Shown piece by piece: positions 1 through 8,447 of a stretch of DNA of 50,456 bases; position 1 is the first letter of the stretch; each line of letters begins with the position of its first letter. The translations under genes and the position numbers were made by a program. Where the stretch lies: contig NZ_JAJGSX010000053.1 in assembly GCF_021245725.1 (NCBI RefSeq), forward strand, positions 1-50,456, written 5' to 3'. This DNA comes from Pseudonocardia sp. TRM90224 (GTDB lineage Bacteria > Actinomycetota > Actinomycetes > Mycobacteriales > Pseudonocardiaceae). The notes beneath the pieces are model-generated. The model ran no database searches and had not been told where the DNA came from. It saw only the letters and a program-made list of their open reading frames with translations.

Positions 1-91
1 TCGCAGACCGCACAACCTCTGCGAGAACACAACGAGCTCTGCGAGGTCGCCCAAACCGGCGTGCCGCCACCCACAGGTGGAGCTGAGAGTG

Positions 92-222
92 CCATCCCGT
101 CGACCTGGAATATCCCCACCACACGGCCGCCCGTGGGCGGCCCTCAACAAAACGGCAACACAACCGACGAAGCTCCGCCCACGGGCGGCCGTGTGGTATC
201 CCCAAGGAGGTCGACGGGATGG
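92..222. repeat. Large interrupted inverted repeat with nested palindromes
   Basis: The outer arms are 15 bp and perfect: CCATCCCGTCGACCT at 92-106 and its complement at 208-222. The inner arms are 22 bp and perfect at 119-140 and 175-196, starting CCACACGGCCGCCC on the left. The arms are separated by unmatched 12- and 11-nt stretches, and the central loop is 34 nt. The inner arms are themselves near-palindromic, for example GGCCGCCC-GT-GGGCGGCC at 125-142. It could be the remnant ends of a small mobile element, a strong terminator or a cruciform. No coding capacity fits inside the loop. Confidence 0.8.
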
Positions 223-360
223 CACGACCCGACCATCCCGGAGACTTGCCCGCCCGGCGAGGGCGCCCTCAAGAACGCAACCTTCAAGCCCGACAGAACC
301 ACCGCCGCGAGACCACCGCCACGAACCCACTCGACGAACCACGTCGAGAAACCCACCCCA

Positions 361-836
361 CCCACCGAAACGCGCGACTCACCCGCCGAAACGTGGGACT
401 CGCCCGCCGAAACGTGGGACTCGCCCACTGGAACGTGGAACTCGCCGTGCCAGAAGTGTCGACTCGCCGTGCCAGAAGTGTCGACTCGCCGTGCTGGAGG
501 TGTCGACTCACCGTGCTGCAACGCGCGACTCGCCCACCCGACTACCCCCGACACGTGCTCGGGCTCGCCCTGACTCGTGCTCGGGCTCACCCCGACTCGT
601 GCACGGCCTGGCCCCGACTCGCTGGAGGTGTCGACTCGCCGTGCCAGAAGTGTCGACTCGCCGTGCTGCAACGCGCGACTCACCCACCCGGCTACCCCGA
701 CTCGTGCTCGGGCTCGCCCCGACTCGTGCACGGCCTCGCCCCGACTCGTGCACGGCCTCGCCCCGACTCGTGCACGGCCTGGCCCCGACTCGCTGGAGGT
801 GTCGACTCGCCGTGTTGGAGGTGTCGACTCGCCGTC
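361..836. repeat. Field of 22-bp imperfect tandem repeats
   Basis: Two related 22-bp unit types alternate. One reads GTGCCAGAAGTGTCGACTCG plus CC (for example 456-477 and 478-499) and the other CGACTCGTGCACGGCCTCGC plus CC (several copies in 720-790). Both contain CGACTCG. A longer block of about 135-155 bp, beginning GTGCTGCAACGCGCGACTC, occurs at about 511 and again at about 662, so the array has a second-order duplication. Units directly abut with no unique spacers, so this is not a CRISPR. Confidence 0.75.
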
Positions 837-968
837 CAGCCTGGCTCGCGGACTGGGCGCGCCTGCTTTCGCGGATCGATCGTGTGGCCCGCGGTGCAGC
901 ACTTGCCGCCGGGGTCGGGAGGGGGCGAGCAGGAGGGCCGCCGCGATGCCGATGAGCGCCGCGCGGCT

Positions 969-3629
969 TCAGTTGCTGCCATCCGGCAGGCGTGCCAGGG
1001 CTTCGAGCAGCGCCTGCTCGGCATCCGCGCGGCCGGCTGCGCACCCCGTCACGTCGTGTGCGGCGATCGCGGCGCGGCTGTGTTCGGCGGCAGCGTCGAT
1101 CAGACCGGTTGCCAGCTCGGCCCGGGCCAGTGCTGTCATGGCCTGCCCGATGAGCAGGGTGTAGCTCCCGCGGCGGGCGAGCTCGACGGCTTCGAAGGCG
1201 TACTCCACGGCGCTGGTGCCGTTTCCCGTGTGCCGGTGGACGGTGGACAAGCCGATCATCGTCTGGGCCTGGGCGTACGGGTTGTTGGTCGACACCGCCA
1301 TCCCCAGCGCCGCGTCGAGCTGGGCCAGCGCCGCCGGGTACCGCCCGCTCTTCAGGTGGATGGACCCGATCGTCTCGGTCGCTTGGGCCTGGACGCGGGG
1401 TAGGTCGTTCCGGCAGGCGAGTTCGAGCGCCTGGTGCGCGAGCCGCAGCGCCTCATCGAGCCGCCCGGTGTCTCGGTGGACCTCCGCTTGGCAACGGAGG
1501 TTGTATGCCTCCCGGCCCCGGTCGGCGAGCTCGTTGTGGACGGTGCGCGCTTCGTTCAGGTAGTGCAGCGCTTCGTCCGGCCGCCCCAGCTCATTCAGCA
1601 CGTCGCCGAGCCCGGTCATGACCTGCGCCGCGGGTGTTGACGAGCCGAGGGCGCGGTGCACGGCCAGCGCCTTCTCGTAGTGCGCGGCAGCTTCGGCCAG
1701 CCGGCCGAGTTCGTGGTGCGTCGTGGCGATCAGCTCGATCAGGGCGGCGCGCCCGGCTTCGTGACCGGGCGGCGCCAGCGCCAGCGCCATCTGGAACTGC
1801 GCGACGGCTTCGGTAGGGCGTCCGGAGAGCCGCCGGAGGTTGCCGATCGCGCGATGCGCCGAAGCCTCGCCTGCGGTCCACCGCGCGGAACGGGCGAGCT
1901 CCAGGGCTCGCTCGCCGTGGTGCGTGGCCTGGTCGTAGCGGTGCTGGGCGGCGAACGCCCCGGCCAGACCGAGGTGGGAGCCGGCCTGCGCCGCGGAATC
2001 GGACCCGGCTTCCGCTGCCGAGAGCGCCGCACCGGCGATGACGTGCCACGGGCCGGTGGTTCCTCGAAGTTGGAAGTAGCCGCGCAAGGCGTCGGCGAGC
2101 AACCAGGCCGCGGAGCGTGGGCCTGTGTCGGCGGCGACGAGGACAGCGGCCTGCAGCGCGGGCAGCTCGGTGTCGACCCACTCCAACGCGTCACGATGAT
2201 CGGCGAACCGGTTCCGCTCGGTCCCGTCCCGCTCGGTCTTGTCTCGCGGGGCCAGTCGCAATGCGCCGGGGTAGAGCAGCGCCGCCGCGTCGTCGAGCAC
2301 GTCGAGGTAGCCGGCGAGCAGCCGCTCCCACGCAGTCGCGCGCTCGGCATCGGTGTCCTCGCGGATCGAACGTTCGACGGCGTAGAGGCGCAGCAGGTCG
2401 GGTTGGACGAACCGGTCGGCGCCGGTCTGCTCCATGAGGTGCGCAGCCGTCAACACTTCGAGGAGTTCCTCGGTCTCGTCGCCCGCGCCGAGCAGCGCAT
2501 CCGCGGCGGCCGTCGTGACCTCGCGGGCGGGGGCCAGCGCCACGAGCCGGAAGAGCCGCTGCGCCGGGGCGGGCAGAGCACGGTAGGACAGGTCGAACGC
2601 GGTCCGGACCGCCATGTCGGGATCGGGGCTGGCCGAGAGGGCCGCGAGGCGATCGGTGCGGCGCAGGAGCTGCACGTAGGTGCCGAGGGGGCAACCGCCT
2701 GGTCGGTCGGCGAGGTTCGCGGCCGCGATCCGCAACGCCAGCGGGAGGTGACCGCAGAGCTCGGCGAGCTCGACGGCTGCGCTTTGCTCTGCGCGGGTCA
2801 TCGCGGATCCCAGCACCCGCGACAGCAGCTCGTGCGACTCGTCGGGCGCCAGCGGGAGCAGCCTCCGCTGGTGCGCGCCCGTCCGGGCGACGAGTGCCCG
2901 CTGCGACGTGCGGCTGGTGACGAGCACGAAGCAGCCGGGTGCGCCGGGCATGAGCGACAGCACCTGGCCGGCATGCCGGACGTCGTCGAGGACGATGAGG
3001 GTTCGCGTGTCCGCCAGCACTGAGCGGAGCAGAGCGGCGGCCTCGGCGGGGTCGGACGGAACCCGGTCCGGCGCGACGCCGAGAGCACGCAGCAGGTAGG
3101 CGAGCGCGTCCGTTGTCGAGACCGGCGCCGAGGTGGAGTAGCTCGCCAGGTTCACGTAGAGCTGCCCGTCGGGGAAATGGCGCCGCGATCGGTGGCTCCA
3201 GTGCAGGGCGAGCGCGGTCTTCCCGACCCCGGGGGCACCGACGAGGACGGCGGTGCGCGGGGCAGCGCCGGAAAGGTCGAGCGCGCGCTCCAGGAGGGCG
3301 TCGAGCGCCGAGATGTGCGGCTCGCGGCCGGTGAAGTCGATGACGTCGGCGGGGAGCTGAGCAGGAACGGGCCGGCCGCGTGCCACGGGCTCGGGATGCG
3401 TGGTGGAGTTGCGGTCCGACCAGTACCCGTGCCGACCGATGGCTTCGAAATCGGCGAGCTCCGCGCCGGTGATCCCGAGGCCCTCGGCGAGTTGTCGGAG
3501 CGAATCGGGCCGTGGCGACCGGATCCGGCCGCTTTCGAGATTGCGAATGGTGCGCACGCTCACCGCTGCGCGTTCGGCCAGCTGTTCCTGGGTCAGCCTG
3601 GCTCCGGTGCGCAGGCGTTGCAGGAACAC
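969..3629 (-). CDS. XRE-family regulator with NB-ARC ATPase and TPR repeats (STAND type)
   Basis: An 886-aa cytoplasmic regulator. Residues about 4-58 form an XRE-type helix-turn-helix (LTQEQLAERAAVSVRTIRNLE). A P-loop NTPase follows with Walker A GAPGVGKT at 131-138 and a Walker B-like TLIVLDDV, typical of NB-ARC proteins. The C-terminal half is rich in TPR-like repeats (ALALAPPGHEAGRA, YEKALAVHRALG, ALRLAHQALELA). Such proteins are believed to be ATP-dependent switches controlling transcription, but the ligand and targets cannot be read from sequence. The GTG at 3629 is the first start in frame and leaves only three residues before the HTH. It has the same architecture as the protein at 37113-39653. 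The upstream gap holds one copy of the AAAGCCACTTTC repeat. Confidence 0.9.
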   Translation of the reverse strand: MFLQRLRTGARLTQEQLAERAAVSVRTIRNLESGRIRSPRPDSLRQLAEGLGITGAELADFEAIGRHGYWSDRNSTTHPEPVARGRPVPAQLPADVIDFTGREPHISALDALLERALDLSGAAPRTAVLVGAPGVGKTALALHWSHRSRRHFPDGQLYVNLASYSTSAPVSTTDALAYLLRALGVAPDRVPSDPAEAAALLRSVLADTRTLIVLDDVRHAGQVLSLMPGAPGCFVLVTSRTSQRALVARTGAHQRRLLPLAPDESHELLSRVLGSAMTRAEQSAAVELAELCGHLPLALRIAAANLADRPGGCPLGTYVQLLRRTDRLAALSASPDPDMAVRTAFDLSYRALPAPAQRLFRLVALAPAREVTTAAADALLGAGDETEELLEVLTAAHLMEQTGADRFVQPDLLRLYAVERSIREDTDAERATAWERLLAGYLDVLDDAAALLYPGALRLAPRDKTERDGTERNRFADHRDALEWVDTELPALQAAVLVAADTGPRSAAWLLADALRGYFQLRGTTGPWHVIAGAALSAAEAGSDSAAQAGSHLGLAGAFAAQHRYDQATHHGERALELARSARWTAGEASAHRAIGNLRRLSGRPTEAVAQFQMALALAPPGHEAGRAALIELIATTHHELGRLAEAAAHYEKALAVHRALGSSTPAAQVMTGLGDVLNELGRPDEALHYLNEARTVHNELADRGREAYNLRCQAEVHRDTGRLDEALRLAHQALELACRNDLPRVQAQATETIGSIHLKSGRYPAALAQLDAALGMAVSTNNPYAQAQTMIGLSTVHRHTGNGTSAVEYAFEAVELARRGSYTLLIGQAMTALARAELATGLIDAAAEHSRAAIAAHDVTGCAAGRADAEQALLEALARLPDGSN

Positions 3630-3746
3630 CCCGAAGTCTTCGACAGTCGAGGAGCAAACCAGTCGCCCGTCGAGCGAGTCAAGGATCCACCTGGGACGTC
3701 AGCGGCCTGACAGGCGGCCGACAGCAGGCCGACCCGACCCGCCCGC

Positions 3747-3775
3747 GAGGGCAGCAAAGCCACTTTCCGGCCCTC
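3747..3775. repeat. AAAGCCACTTTC palindromic repeat, single unit
   Basis: A 29-bp imperfect palindrome with core GCAAAGCCACTTTCCGG, flanked by GAGGGC on the left and GCCCTC on the right. It lies just downstream of the esterase stop (3828, minus) and upstream of the NB-ARC regulator start. It belongs to the family also found at 21610, 28140, 28370 and 36889. The rest of the 198-bp gap shows nothing else obvious. Confidence 0.8.
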
Positions 3776-3827
3776 CCCGTGCCCGAGTGAGCTGCGCGAG
3801 CGGCACTCCCTGGCGCGCGGTCCGACG

Positions 3828-4799
3828 TCAGGGCATGATCTCGCGCAACCAGTCGAGCTGGCGGCGGGCGTGCACGGCGTCCCCGCCCTCGTGCCCGTTG
3901 AAGGGGTAGACCTCGATCGTCTTGTTCCCGGCGCCGTAGTGGTTGTAGGCCGCGAACACCGTGGAGGGCGGGCAGATCATGTCCCGGAGCCCGACGGCGA
4001 AGTGCGCGGGTGCGACGGCGCGGCGCGCGAAGGCGACGCCGTCGACGTAGGAGAGCGTGCGCAGCACCGTGTCCAGGGCATCCCGGTGGACGGAGAGGTA
4101 CTGCACGAGCTCCTGCCACGGCCCGTCCTCGGTGATCTCCAGCGCCCGCTCGACGTGGCAGAGGAACGGGACGCCGGCCAGCACGGCTCGCACGTCCTGG
4201 ACGAGCGCCCCGGCAGCGATGGCCAGGTAGCCGCCCTGGCTGTTGCCCGCGACGGCGACGCGTCGGTGGTCGACGCCGGGAAGTGCGCGTGCCGCGTCGA
4301 CGGCCCGCACGGCGTCGGTGACGAGCCGCCGGTAGTAGTGCTGGGTCGGGTCGAGGATCCCGCGCGTCACGAATCCCGGCGCCGCGGGGTCGGAGCCGAC
4401 GGGGTCCGGGGTGTGGCCGCCGGTGCCGTACTGGCCGCCTTGCCCGCGGCTGTCCATCAGCAGGTGGGCGTAGCCGGCCGCCGCCCAGGTCAGGCGCTCG
4501 TGCGGTAGCCCGCGGCCGCGCCCGTACCCGATGTACTCGACGACGGCGGGCAGGGCTTCGCCGGCGCCGGCGGGGCGGGTGTACCAGGCCTTGACGGGAT
4601 GGCCGTCGAAGCCCGCGAACGTGACGTCCCAGGTGTCGACGATCGTGAGCCCGTTGTCGGTCGGCCGGACGTCGAGCAACGCCGGTGCGGTCCGGGAGCC
4701 GGCGATCGTCGCGGCCCACGTCGTGTCGAAGTCGGCGGGTTCGGCGACGTCGGGGAGGTAGGTGCGCAGCTGGTCGAGCGGGAGGTCGAACTGCGCCAT
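3828..4799 (-). CDS. CE7-family acetyl-xylan esterase / cephalosporin-C deacetylase
   Basis: A 323-aa alpha/beta hydrolase of the carbohydrate esterase 7 family, which removes acetyl groups from xylo-oligosaccharides (and from cephalosporin C as a side activity). The family-typical N-terminus MAQFDLPLDQLRTYLP is present. The oxyanion/nucleophile motifs are RGQGGQ and GNSQGGYLA (Ser187), with the acid in GLRDMICPPS (Asp273) and His303 in FNGHEGG. Length matches the family (about 320 aa). No signal peptide is seen, so it is cytoplasmic and acts on imported oligosaccharides. The ATG at 4799 overlaps by one base the stop of the lacI-type gene upstream (TGATG), so the two are cotranscribed. It belongs functionally with the GH3/GH42/GH67 operon opposite. 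Confidence 0.9.
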   Translation of the reverse strand: MAQFDLPLDQLRTYLPDVAEPADFDTTWAATIAGSRTAPALLDVRPTDNGLTIVDTWDVTFAGFDGHPVKAWYTRPAGAGEALPAVVEYIGYGRGRGLPHERLTWAAAGYAHLLMDSRGQGGQYGTGGHTPDPVGSDPAAPGFVTRGILDPTQHYYRRLVTDAVRAVDAARALPGVDHRRVAVAGNSQGGYLAIAAGALVQDVRAVLAGVPFLCHVERALEITEDGPWQELVQYLSVHRDALDTVLRTLSYVDGVAFARRAVAPAHFAVGLRDMICPPSTVFAAYNHYGAGNKTIEVYPFNGHEGGDAVHARRQLDWLREIMP

Positions 4800-5845
4800 C
4801 AGCGGTCCTTCGGCTCGGGCGGCGGTGCGGTGCTCTCGCGGACGACGAGCTCGGTGGCGAGCTCGACCCGGCGCAGCGGTGGGTCCTCGCCCCGCGCGAG
4901 TTCCAGCAGCATGGTCGTGGCGGTCGTGGCCATGTCGAGCAACGGCTGGTTGACGGTGGTGAGCGCGGGCCCGACCCACCGGGCCAGCGGCAGGTCGTCG
5001 TACCCGACGACGGACAGGTCGTGCGGGACCTCCAGCCCGAGCTCGCGCGCGGCGCGCAGCACGCCGAGCGCCTGCATGTCCGAGCCGGCGAAGATCGCCG
5101 TGGGCGGGTCGGGCAGCGACAGCATCTGCATGCCGTGCTCGTAGCCGCCGTCGACGTAGAAGTCGCCGTGGCGCACGAGCGCCGGGTCGACGGTGAGGCC
5201 GGCTTCCTCGTGCGCGCTGCGGAAGCCGTCGATGCGCGCGCGGGAGCAGAGGACGTCCGCCGGGCCGGAGATGACCGCGATGCGGCGGTGGCCCAGCTCG
5301 ACCAGGTGGCGGGTGGCGGCGAGCCCGCCGCTCCAGTTGTTGGAGCCGACGGTGGGGACGCCGGTCGGCGGCTCGCCCGCGGTGTCGAACACGACGAACG
5401 GGATGGAGCGGCTCTCGAGCTGGTGGCGTTGGGCCTGGCCGAGGTTCGACAGGACGAGGATGACGCCGAGCGGCCGCCGGGCGAGCACCGCGTCGAGCCA
5501 GGCCTGCTGCGGACGGTGCTCGCCGCCGAGCTCGGACAGCACGACGCCGACCCCGGCCACGCGGGCGGCCGCCTCGACCCCGCGGATGATCTCGATGCAC
5601 CACGCGGAGTCCAGCTCGTGGAAGGCCAGGTCGATGAGCGGCGGCCCGGCCGTGGTCGGGCCGCGGTTGCGCCGCTTGTACCGGTGCCGCTCCAGCGCCT
5701 CCTCGATCTTCGCCCGGGTGGCCGGGGCGACGTCGGCGCGGCCGTTGAGGACCTTCGAGACGGTGGGGATCGACACGCCGAGTTCAGCCGCGATCGAGGC
5801 GATCGTCGCCGAGCCGCGCTGCAGGTCCTGCTCCGTGGACGACAT
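4799..5845 (-). CDS. LacI-family transcriptional regulator (xylan locus)
   Basis: A 348-aa regulator with a LacI helix-turn-helix near residues 13-36 (IASIAAELGVSIPTVSKVLNG) and hinge, followed by a periplasmic-binding-protein-like sugar-sensing domain (DLAFHELDSAWCIEI, GVPTVGSNNWSGG, DLSVVGYDDLP). The reading frame is open upstream, but the ATG at 5845 puts the HTH at the family's normal distance from the start. It is divergent from the GH3 gene across about 205 bp that hold several inverted repeats, so it very likely represses that operon and itself. The inducer is probably an oligosaccharide from decorated xylan, inferred from the neighbours. Confidence 0.92.
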   Translation of the reverse strand: MSSTEQDLQRGSATIASIAAELGVSIPTVSKVLNGRADVAPATRAKIEEALERHRYKRRNRGPTTAGPPLIDLAFHELDSAWCIEIIRGVEAAARVAGVGVVLSELGGEHRPQQAWLDAVLARRPLGVILVLSNLGQAQRHQLESRSIPFVVFDTAGEPPTGVPTVGSNNWSGGLAATRHLVELGHRRIAVISGPADVLCSRARIDGFRSAHEEAGLTVDPALVRHGDFYVDGGYEHGMQMLSLPDPPTAIFAGSDMQALGVLRAARELGLEVPHDLSVVGYDDLPLARWVGPALTTVNQPLLDMATTATTMLLELARGEDPPLRRVELATELVVRESTAPPPEPKDR

Positions 5846-5962
5846 GCGCTCGCTGCTCCTGGTCCTCGATCGGAGCCGCCGTGGCTCCGCAACTATCGGC
5901 GGCAACATAGCAGCCCGGCAGCGGCTCCACCGCAACATTCGTCGAGACCATGCCGGCGAGTC

Positions 5963-5992
5963 TTGACGCTTCCGCGATGTTATCGCTAACTT
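5963..5992 (+). promoter_or_regulatory. Promoter with LacI-type operator for the xylan operon
   Basis: A -35-like TTGACG at 5963-5968 and a -10-like TAACTT at 5987-5992 are 18 bp apart. The -10 overlaps TGTTATCGCTAACT at 5978-5991, a near-palindrome close to the TGTTAGCGCTAACA pattern common for LacI-family operators. Repressor binding here would block the promoter. Start-site assignment is inference. Confidence 0.55.
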
Positions 5993-6004
5993 CTGGCCTC
6001 TCAG

Positions 6005-6040
6005 TATCGGCCAAATCGCCGATAGTTTCGGAGCCGAAAC
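6005..6040. promoter_or_regulatory. Overlapping inverted repeats upstream of the GH3 gene
   Basis: TATCGGC (6005-6011) pairs with GCCGATA (6018-6024) across 6 nt. Overlapping it, GTTTCGG (6025-6031) pairs with CCGAAAC (6034-6040) across 2 nt. The stretch CCGATAGTTTCGG (6019-6031) is one base off a CCGAAASTTTCGG palindrome, a pattern I associate with actinobacterial xylan-regulator sites (recalled, not checked). A further AACTATCGG half-site is at 5891-5899. The last arm ends 10 bp before the GH3 ATG, so it could act as operator or mRNA hairpin. Confidence 0.55.
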
Positions 6041-6050
6041 GAGGTCGTCC

Positions 6051-8447
6051 ATGTCCGTGCAGGCCGGCGACCAGCCCGCGAGCGAGGGGCGTCCGGCCTG
6101 GCGCGACCCCCGCCGCTCGCCGGCGGAGCGCGCCGCGGACCTCGCCGCCCGCATGACGATCGAGGAGAAGCTGGCCCAGCTCGTCGGCGTGTGGGTCGGG
6201 GCGGACGCCTCCGGTGGCGGGGTGGCGCCGCACCAGTCGGACCTCGCCGGCGAGACGGTCGAGTGGGCGGAGGTCATCCGCCACGGGCTCGGCCAGCTCA
6301 CCCGCCCGTTCGGGACGGCGCCGGTCGAGCCGGTCGCCGGTGCGCTGTCGCTGGCGCGGTCCCAGGCCGAGATCGTGGCGGCGAGCCGCTTCGCGATCCC
6401 GGCGCTCGTGCACGAGGAGTGCCTCGCCGGCTTCGCCGCCTGGCGGGCCACCGTCTACCCCGTCCCGCTGTCGTGGGGAGCGTCGTTCGACCCGCAGCTG
6501 ATCGAGGAGATGGCCGGGCGCATCGGCGCGTCGATGCGCGCCGCCGGTGTCCACCAGGGCCTGGCGCCCGTCCTGGACGTGGCCCGCGACCACCGGTGGG
6601 GCCGCACGGAGGAGACGATCTCCGAGGATCCCTACCTCGTCGCCACCATCGGCGCCTCCTACGTCCGCGGCCTCGAGGATGCCGGCGTCGTCGCGACGCT
6701 CAAGCACTTCGCCGGCTACTCGGCATCCCGGGCCGGCCGCAACCTCGCCCCGGTGTCCATGGGCGCGCGCGAGCTGGCCGACGTGGTCCTCCCGCCGTTC
6801 GAGGCCGCGCTGCGCCTGGGCGGTGCCCGGTCGGTCATGCACTCGTACGCGGACGTCGACGGTGTGCCACCGGCCGCGGACCCGCGGCTGCTGACCGACC
6901 TCCTGCGGGACCGGTGGGGGTTCGAGGGCACGGTCGTCGCCGACTACTTCGGGGTGCGCTTCCTGGAGACGTTGCACGGTGTCGCGGAGAGCGCCGGCCG
7001 CGCCGCCGCCCTCGCGCTCGCCGCGGGTGTCGACGTGGAGCTGCCCACCGTCGACACCTTTGGGGCCCCGCTGCTGGCGGCGGTGCACGCAGGCGAGGTG
7101 GACGAGGCGCTGGTCGACCGCGCGCTGCTCCGCGTACTGCGGCAGAAGGCGGAACTGGGTCTGCTCGACGAGGGTTGGAGCGCCGAGCCCACGGGCGGCC
7201 CCGATCTGGTGCTCGACGACGCCGGTAGCCGCGATCTCGCGCTGCGCCTGGCCCGCGAGTCGGTGGTGCTGCTGAGCAACCCGCGTGCGGTGCTCCCGCT
7301 CGCGCCGGGCGCCCGCATCGCGCTGGTGGGGCCGCTCGCGGACGACCCGATGGCGATGCTGGGCTGCTACTCGTTCCCCGCCCACGTCGGCACCCAGCAC
7401 CCCGAGGTGCCGATCGGGATCGACATCCCGTCGGTCCGCGCCGCGCTGGACGTCGCCGCGCCCGGCGCGACGATCGTGCACGCCCGCGGCTGCGACGTGA
7501 CCGATCCGGACCGCTCCGGGATCGCGGAGGCCGTCGCGGCGGCGCGCGCCGCGCAGGTGTGCGTCGTCGTGGTCGGTGACCGGGCAGGGCTGTTCGGGCG
7601 CGGTACGTCGGGGGAGGGCTGCGACGCCACCGACCTCACCCTGCCCGGTGTCCAGGCCGACCTGCTGCGTGCGGTGCTCGCGACCGGGACACCGGTGGTC
7701 GTGGTGCTGCTGACCGGTCGCCCGTACGCGCTGGGGGAGTACGTCGACGACGCCGCGGCGATCGTGCAGGCCTTCTTCCCCGGCCAGCGCGGCGGGCAGG
7801 CGGTGGCGGAGGTGCTGACCGGGGCGGTGTCGCCATCGGGCCGGCTGCCGGTGAGCGTGCCGCGCGACCCGGGTGGCCAGCCCGGCACGTACCTGTCCGC
7901 GCCGCTCGGGCTGCGGTCCGGGGTGTCGAACGTGGATCCGACGCCGGCGTTCCCGTTCGGCCACGGCCTGGGCTACGCGCAGTTCACGTGGGAGGACGCC
8001 CAGCTGCAGGGTGGTTCTCCGGAGGGCGGCACCGGCACGTGGGCCGTCGACGGGGACGTCCGCGTCGAGGTGACGGTCCGCAACACCGGTGCCGTTGCCG
8101 GCGCCGACGTCGTGCAGCTCTACCTGCACGACCCGGTCGCGCAGGTGACGCGCCCGGTGGTGCGGCTCGTCGGGTACGCGCGGGTGGCGCTCGACCCGGG
8201 GGAGCGTGCCCGGGTGCGGTTCACCGTGCCGGCCGACCTGGCCGCGTTCACCGGGGTGGGCGGCGGGATGGTCGTCGAGCCCGGGGAGGTCGAGCTGCGG
8301 ATCTCCCGCTCCAGCGCGGACGTCCACGCGGCGCTGCGGCTGCGGATGGTCGGCGCGCTGCGTGCGGTCGGCCACGACCGGCAGCTGGTCAGCGCCGCCG
8401 AGGTGACGGTCGTCGACCGCGGGCCGGCGGCGGTGGGTGTCGCATGA
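6051..8447 (+). CDS. GH3-family beta-glycosidase (beta-xylosidase or beta-glucosidase)
   Basis: A 798-aa glycoside hydrolase family 3 enzyme. The N-terminal barrel begins near MTIEEKLAQLVGVW, and the nucleophile is Asp298 in GTVVADYFGV. The second alpha/beta sandwich domain carries VGDRAGLFGRGTSGEGCD and VQAFFPGQRGGQAVAEVL, and an Fn3-like domain ends the protein (VRNTGAVAGADVVQLYL). It removes non-reducing-end sugars from oligosaccharides. There is no signal peptide, so it works inside the cell on imported substrate. Beta-xylosidase is favoured by the CE7 and GH67 neighbours, but GH3 specificity cannot be read reliably. It is first in the operon and its stop overlaps the next start (ATGA). 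Confidence 0.9.
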   Translation: MSVQAGDQPASEGRPAWRDPRRSPAERAADLAARMTIEEKLAQLVGVWVGADASGGGVAPHQSDLAGETVEWAEVIRHGLGQLTRPFGTAPVEPVAGALSLARSQAEIVAASRFAIPALVHEECLAGFAAWRATVYPVPLSWGASFDPQLIEEMAGRIGASMRAAGVHQGLAPVLDVARDHRWGRTEETISEDPYLVATIGASYVRGLEDAGVVATLKHFAGYSASRAGRNLAPVSMGARELADVVLPPFEAALRLGGARSVMHSYADVDGVPPAADPRLLTDLLRDRWGFEGTVVADYFGVRFLETLHGVAESAGRAAALALAAGVDVELPTVDTFGAPLLAAVHAGEVDEALVDRALLRVLRQKAELGLLDEGWSAEPTGGPDLVLDDAGSRDLALRLARESVVLLSNPRAVLPLAPGARIALVGPLADDPMAMLGCYSFPAHVGTQHPEVPIGIDIPSVRAALDVAAPGATIVHARGCDVTDPDRSGIAEAVAAARAAQVCVVVVGDRAGLFGRGTSGEGCDATDLTLPGVQADLLRAVLATGTPVVVVLLTGRPYALGEYVDDAAAIVQAFFPGQRGGQAVAEVLTGAVSPSGRLPVSVPRDPGGQPGTYLSAPLGLRSGVSNVDPTPAFPFGHGLGYAQFTWEDAQLQGGSPEGGTGTWAVDGDVRVEVTVRNTGAVAGADVVQLYLHDPVAQVTRPVVRLVGYARVALDPGERARVRFTVPADLAAFTGVGGGMVVEPGEVELRISRSSADVHAALRLRMVGALRAVGHDRQLVSAAEVTVVDRGPAAVGVA

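Larger units (their letters stand above)
1..968. other. Non-coding repeat-rich region
   Basis: No convincing gene is visible here. All six frames are open for long stretches, but the translations are low-complexity Pro/Arg/Ser strings that follow the DNA repeats. Positions 1-50 have several short TCTGCGAG-like direct repeats, 67-80 has a small hairpin (CCACC and GGTGG), 92-222 is a large inverted repeat, and about 361-836 is a 22-bp repeat field. From about 837 to 968 I see nothing specific. The region is downstream of the minus-strand regulator that ends at 969. Confidence 0.7.

Noticed and set aside
361..836. CRISPR array
   Set aside because: The period is 22 bp with units directly abutting and no unique spacers or cas genes.
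61..1403. Several overlapping ORFs of 170-394 aa over the repeat region
   Set aside because: All frames are open because of high GC and repeats, the products are low-complexity, and no frame shows domain-like sequence or a clear ribosome-binding site.
4799..6451. N-terminally extended 550-aa form of the LacI regulator
   Set aside because: The extension would run through the operator region and into the GH3 gene on the other strand; ATG 5845 gives the normal HTH position.
5784..8375. 863-aa ORF antisense to the GH3 gene
   Set aside because: It is an antisense shadow of a strongly recognised glycosidase; the translation is Arg/Gly/Asp-rich with no domain pattern.
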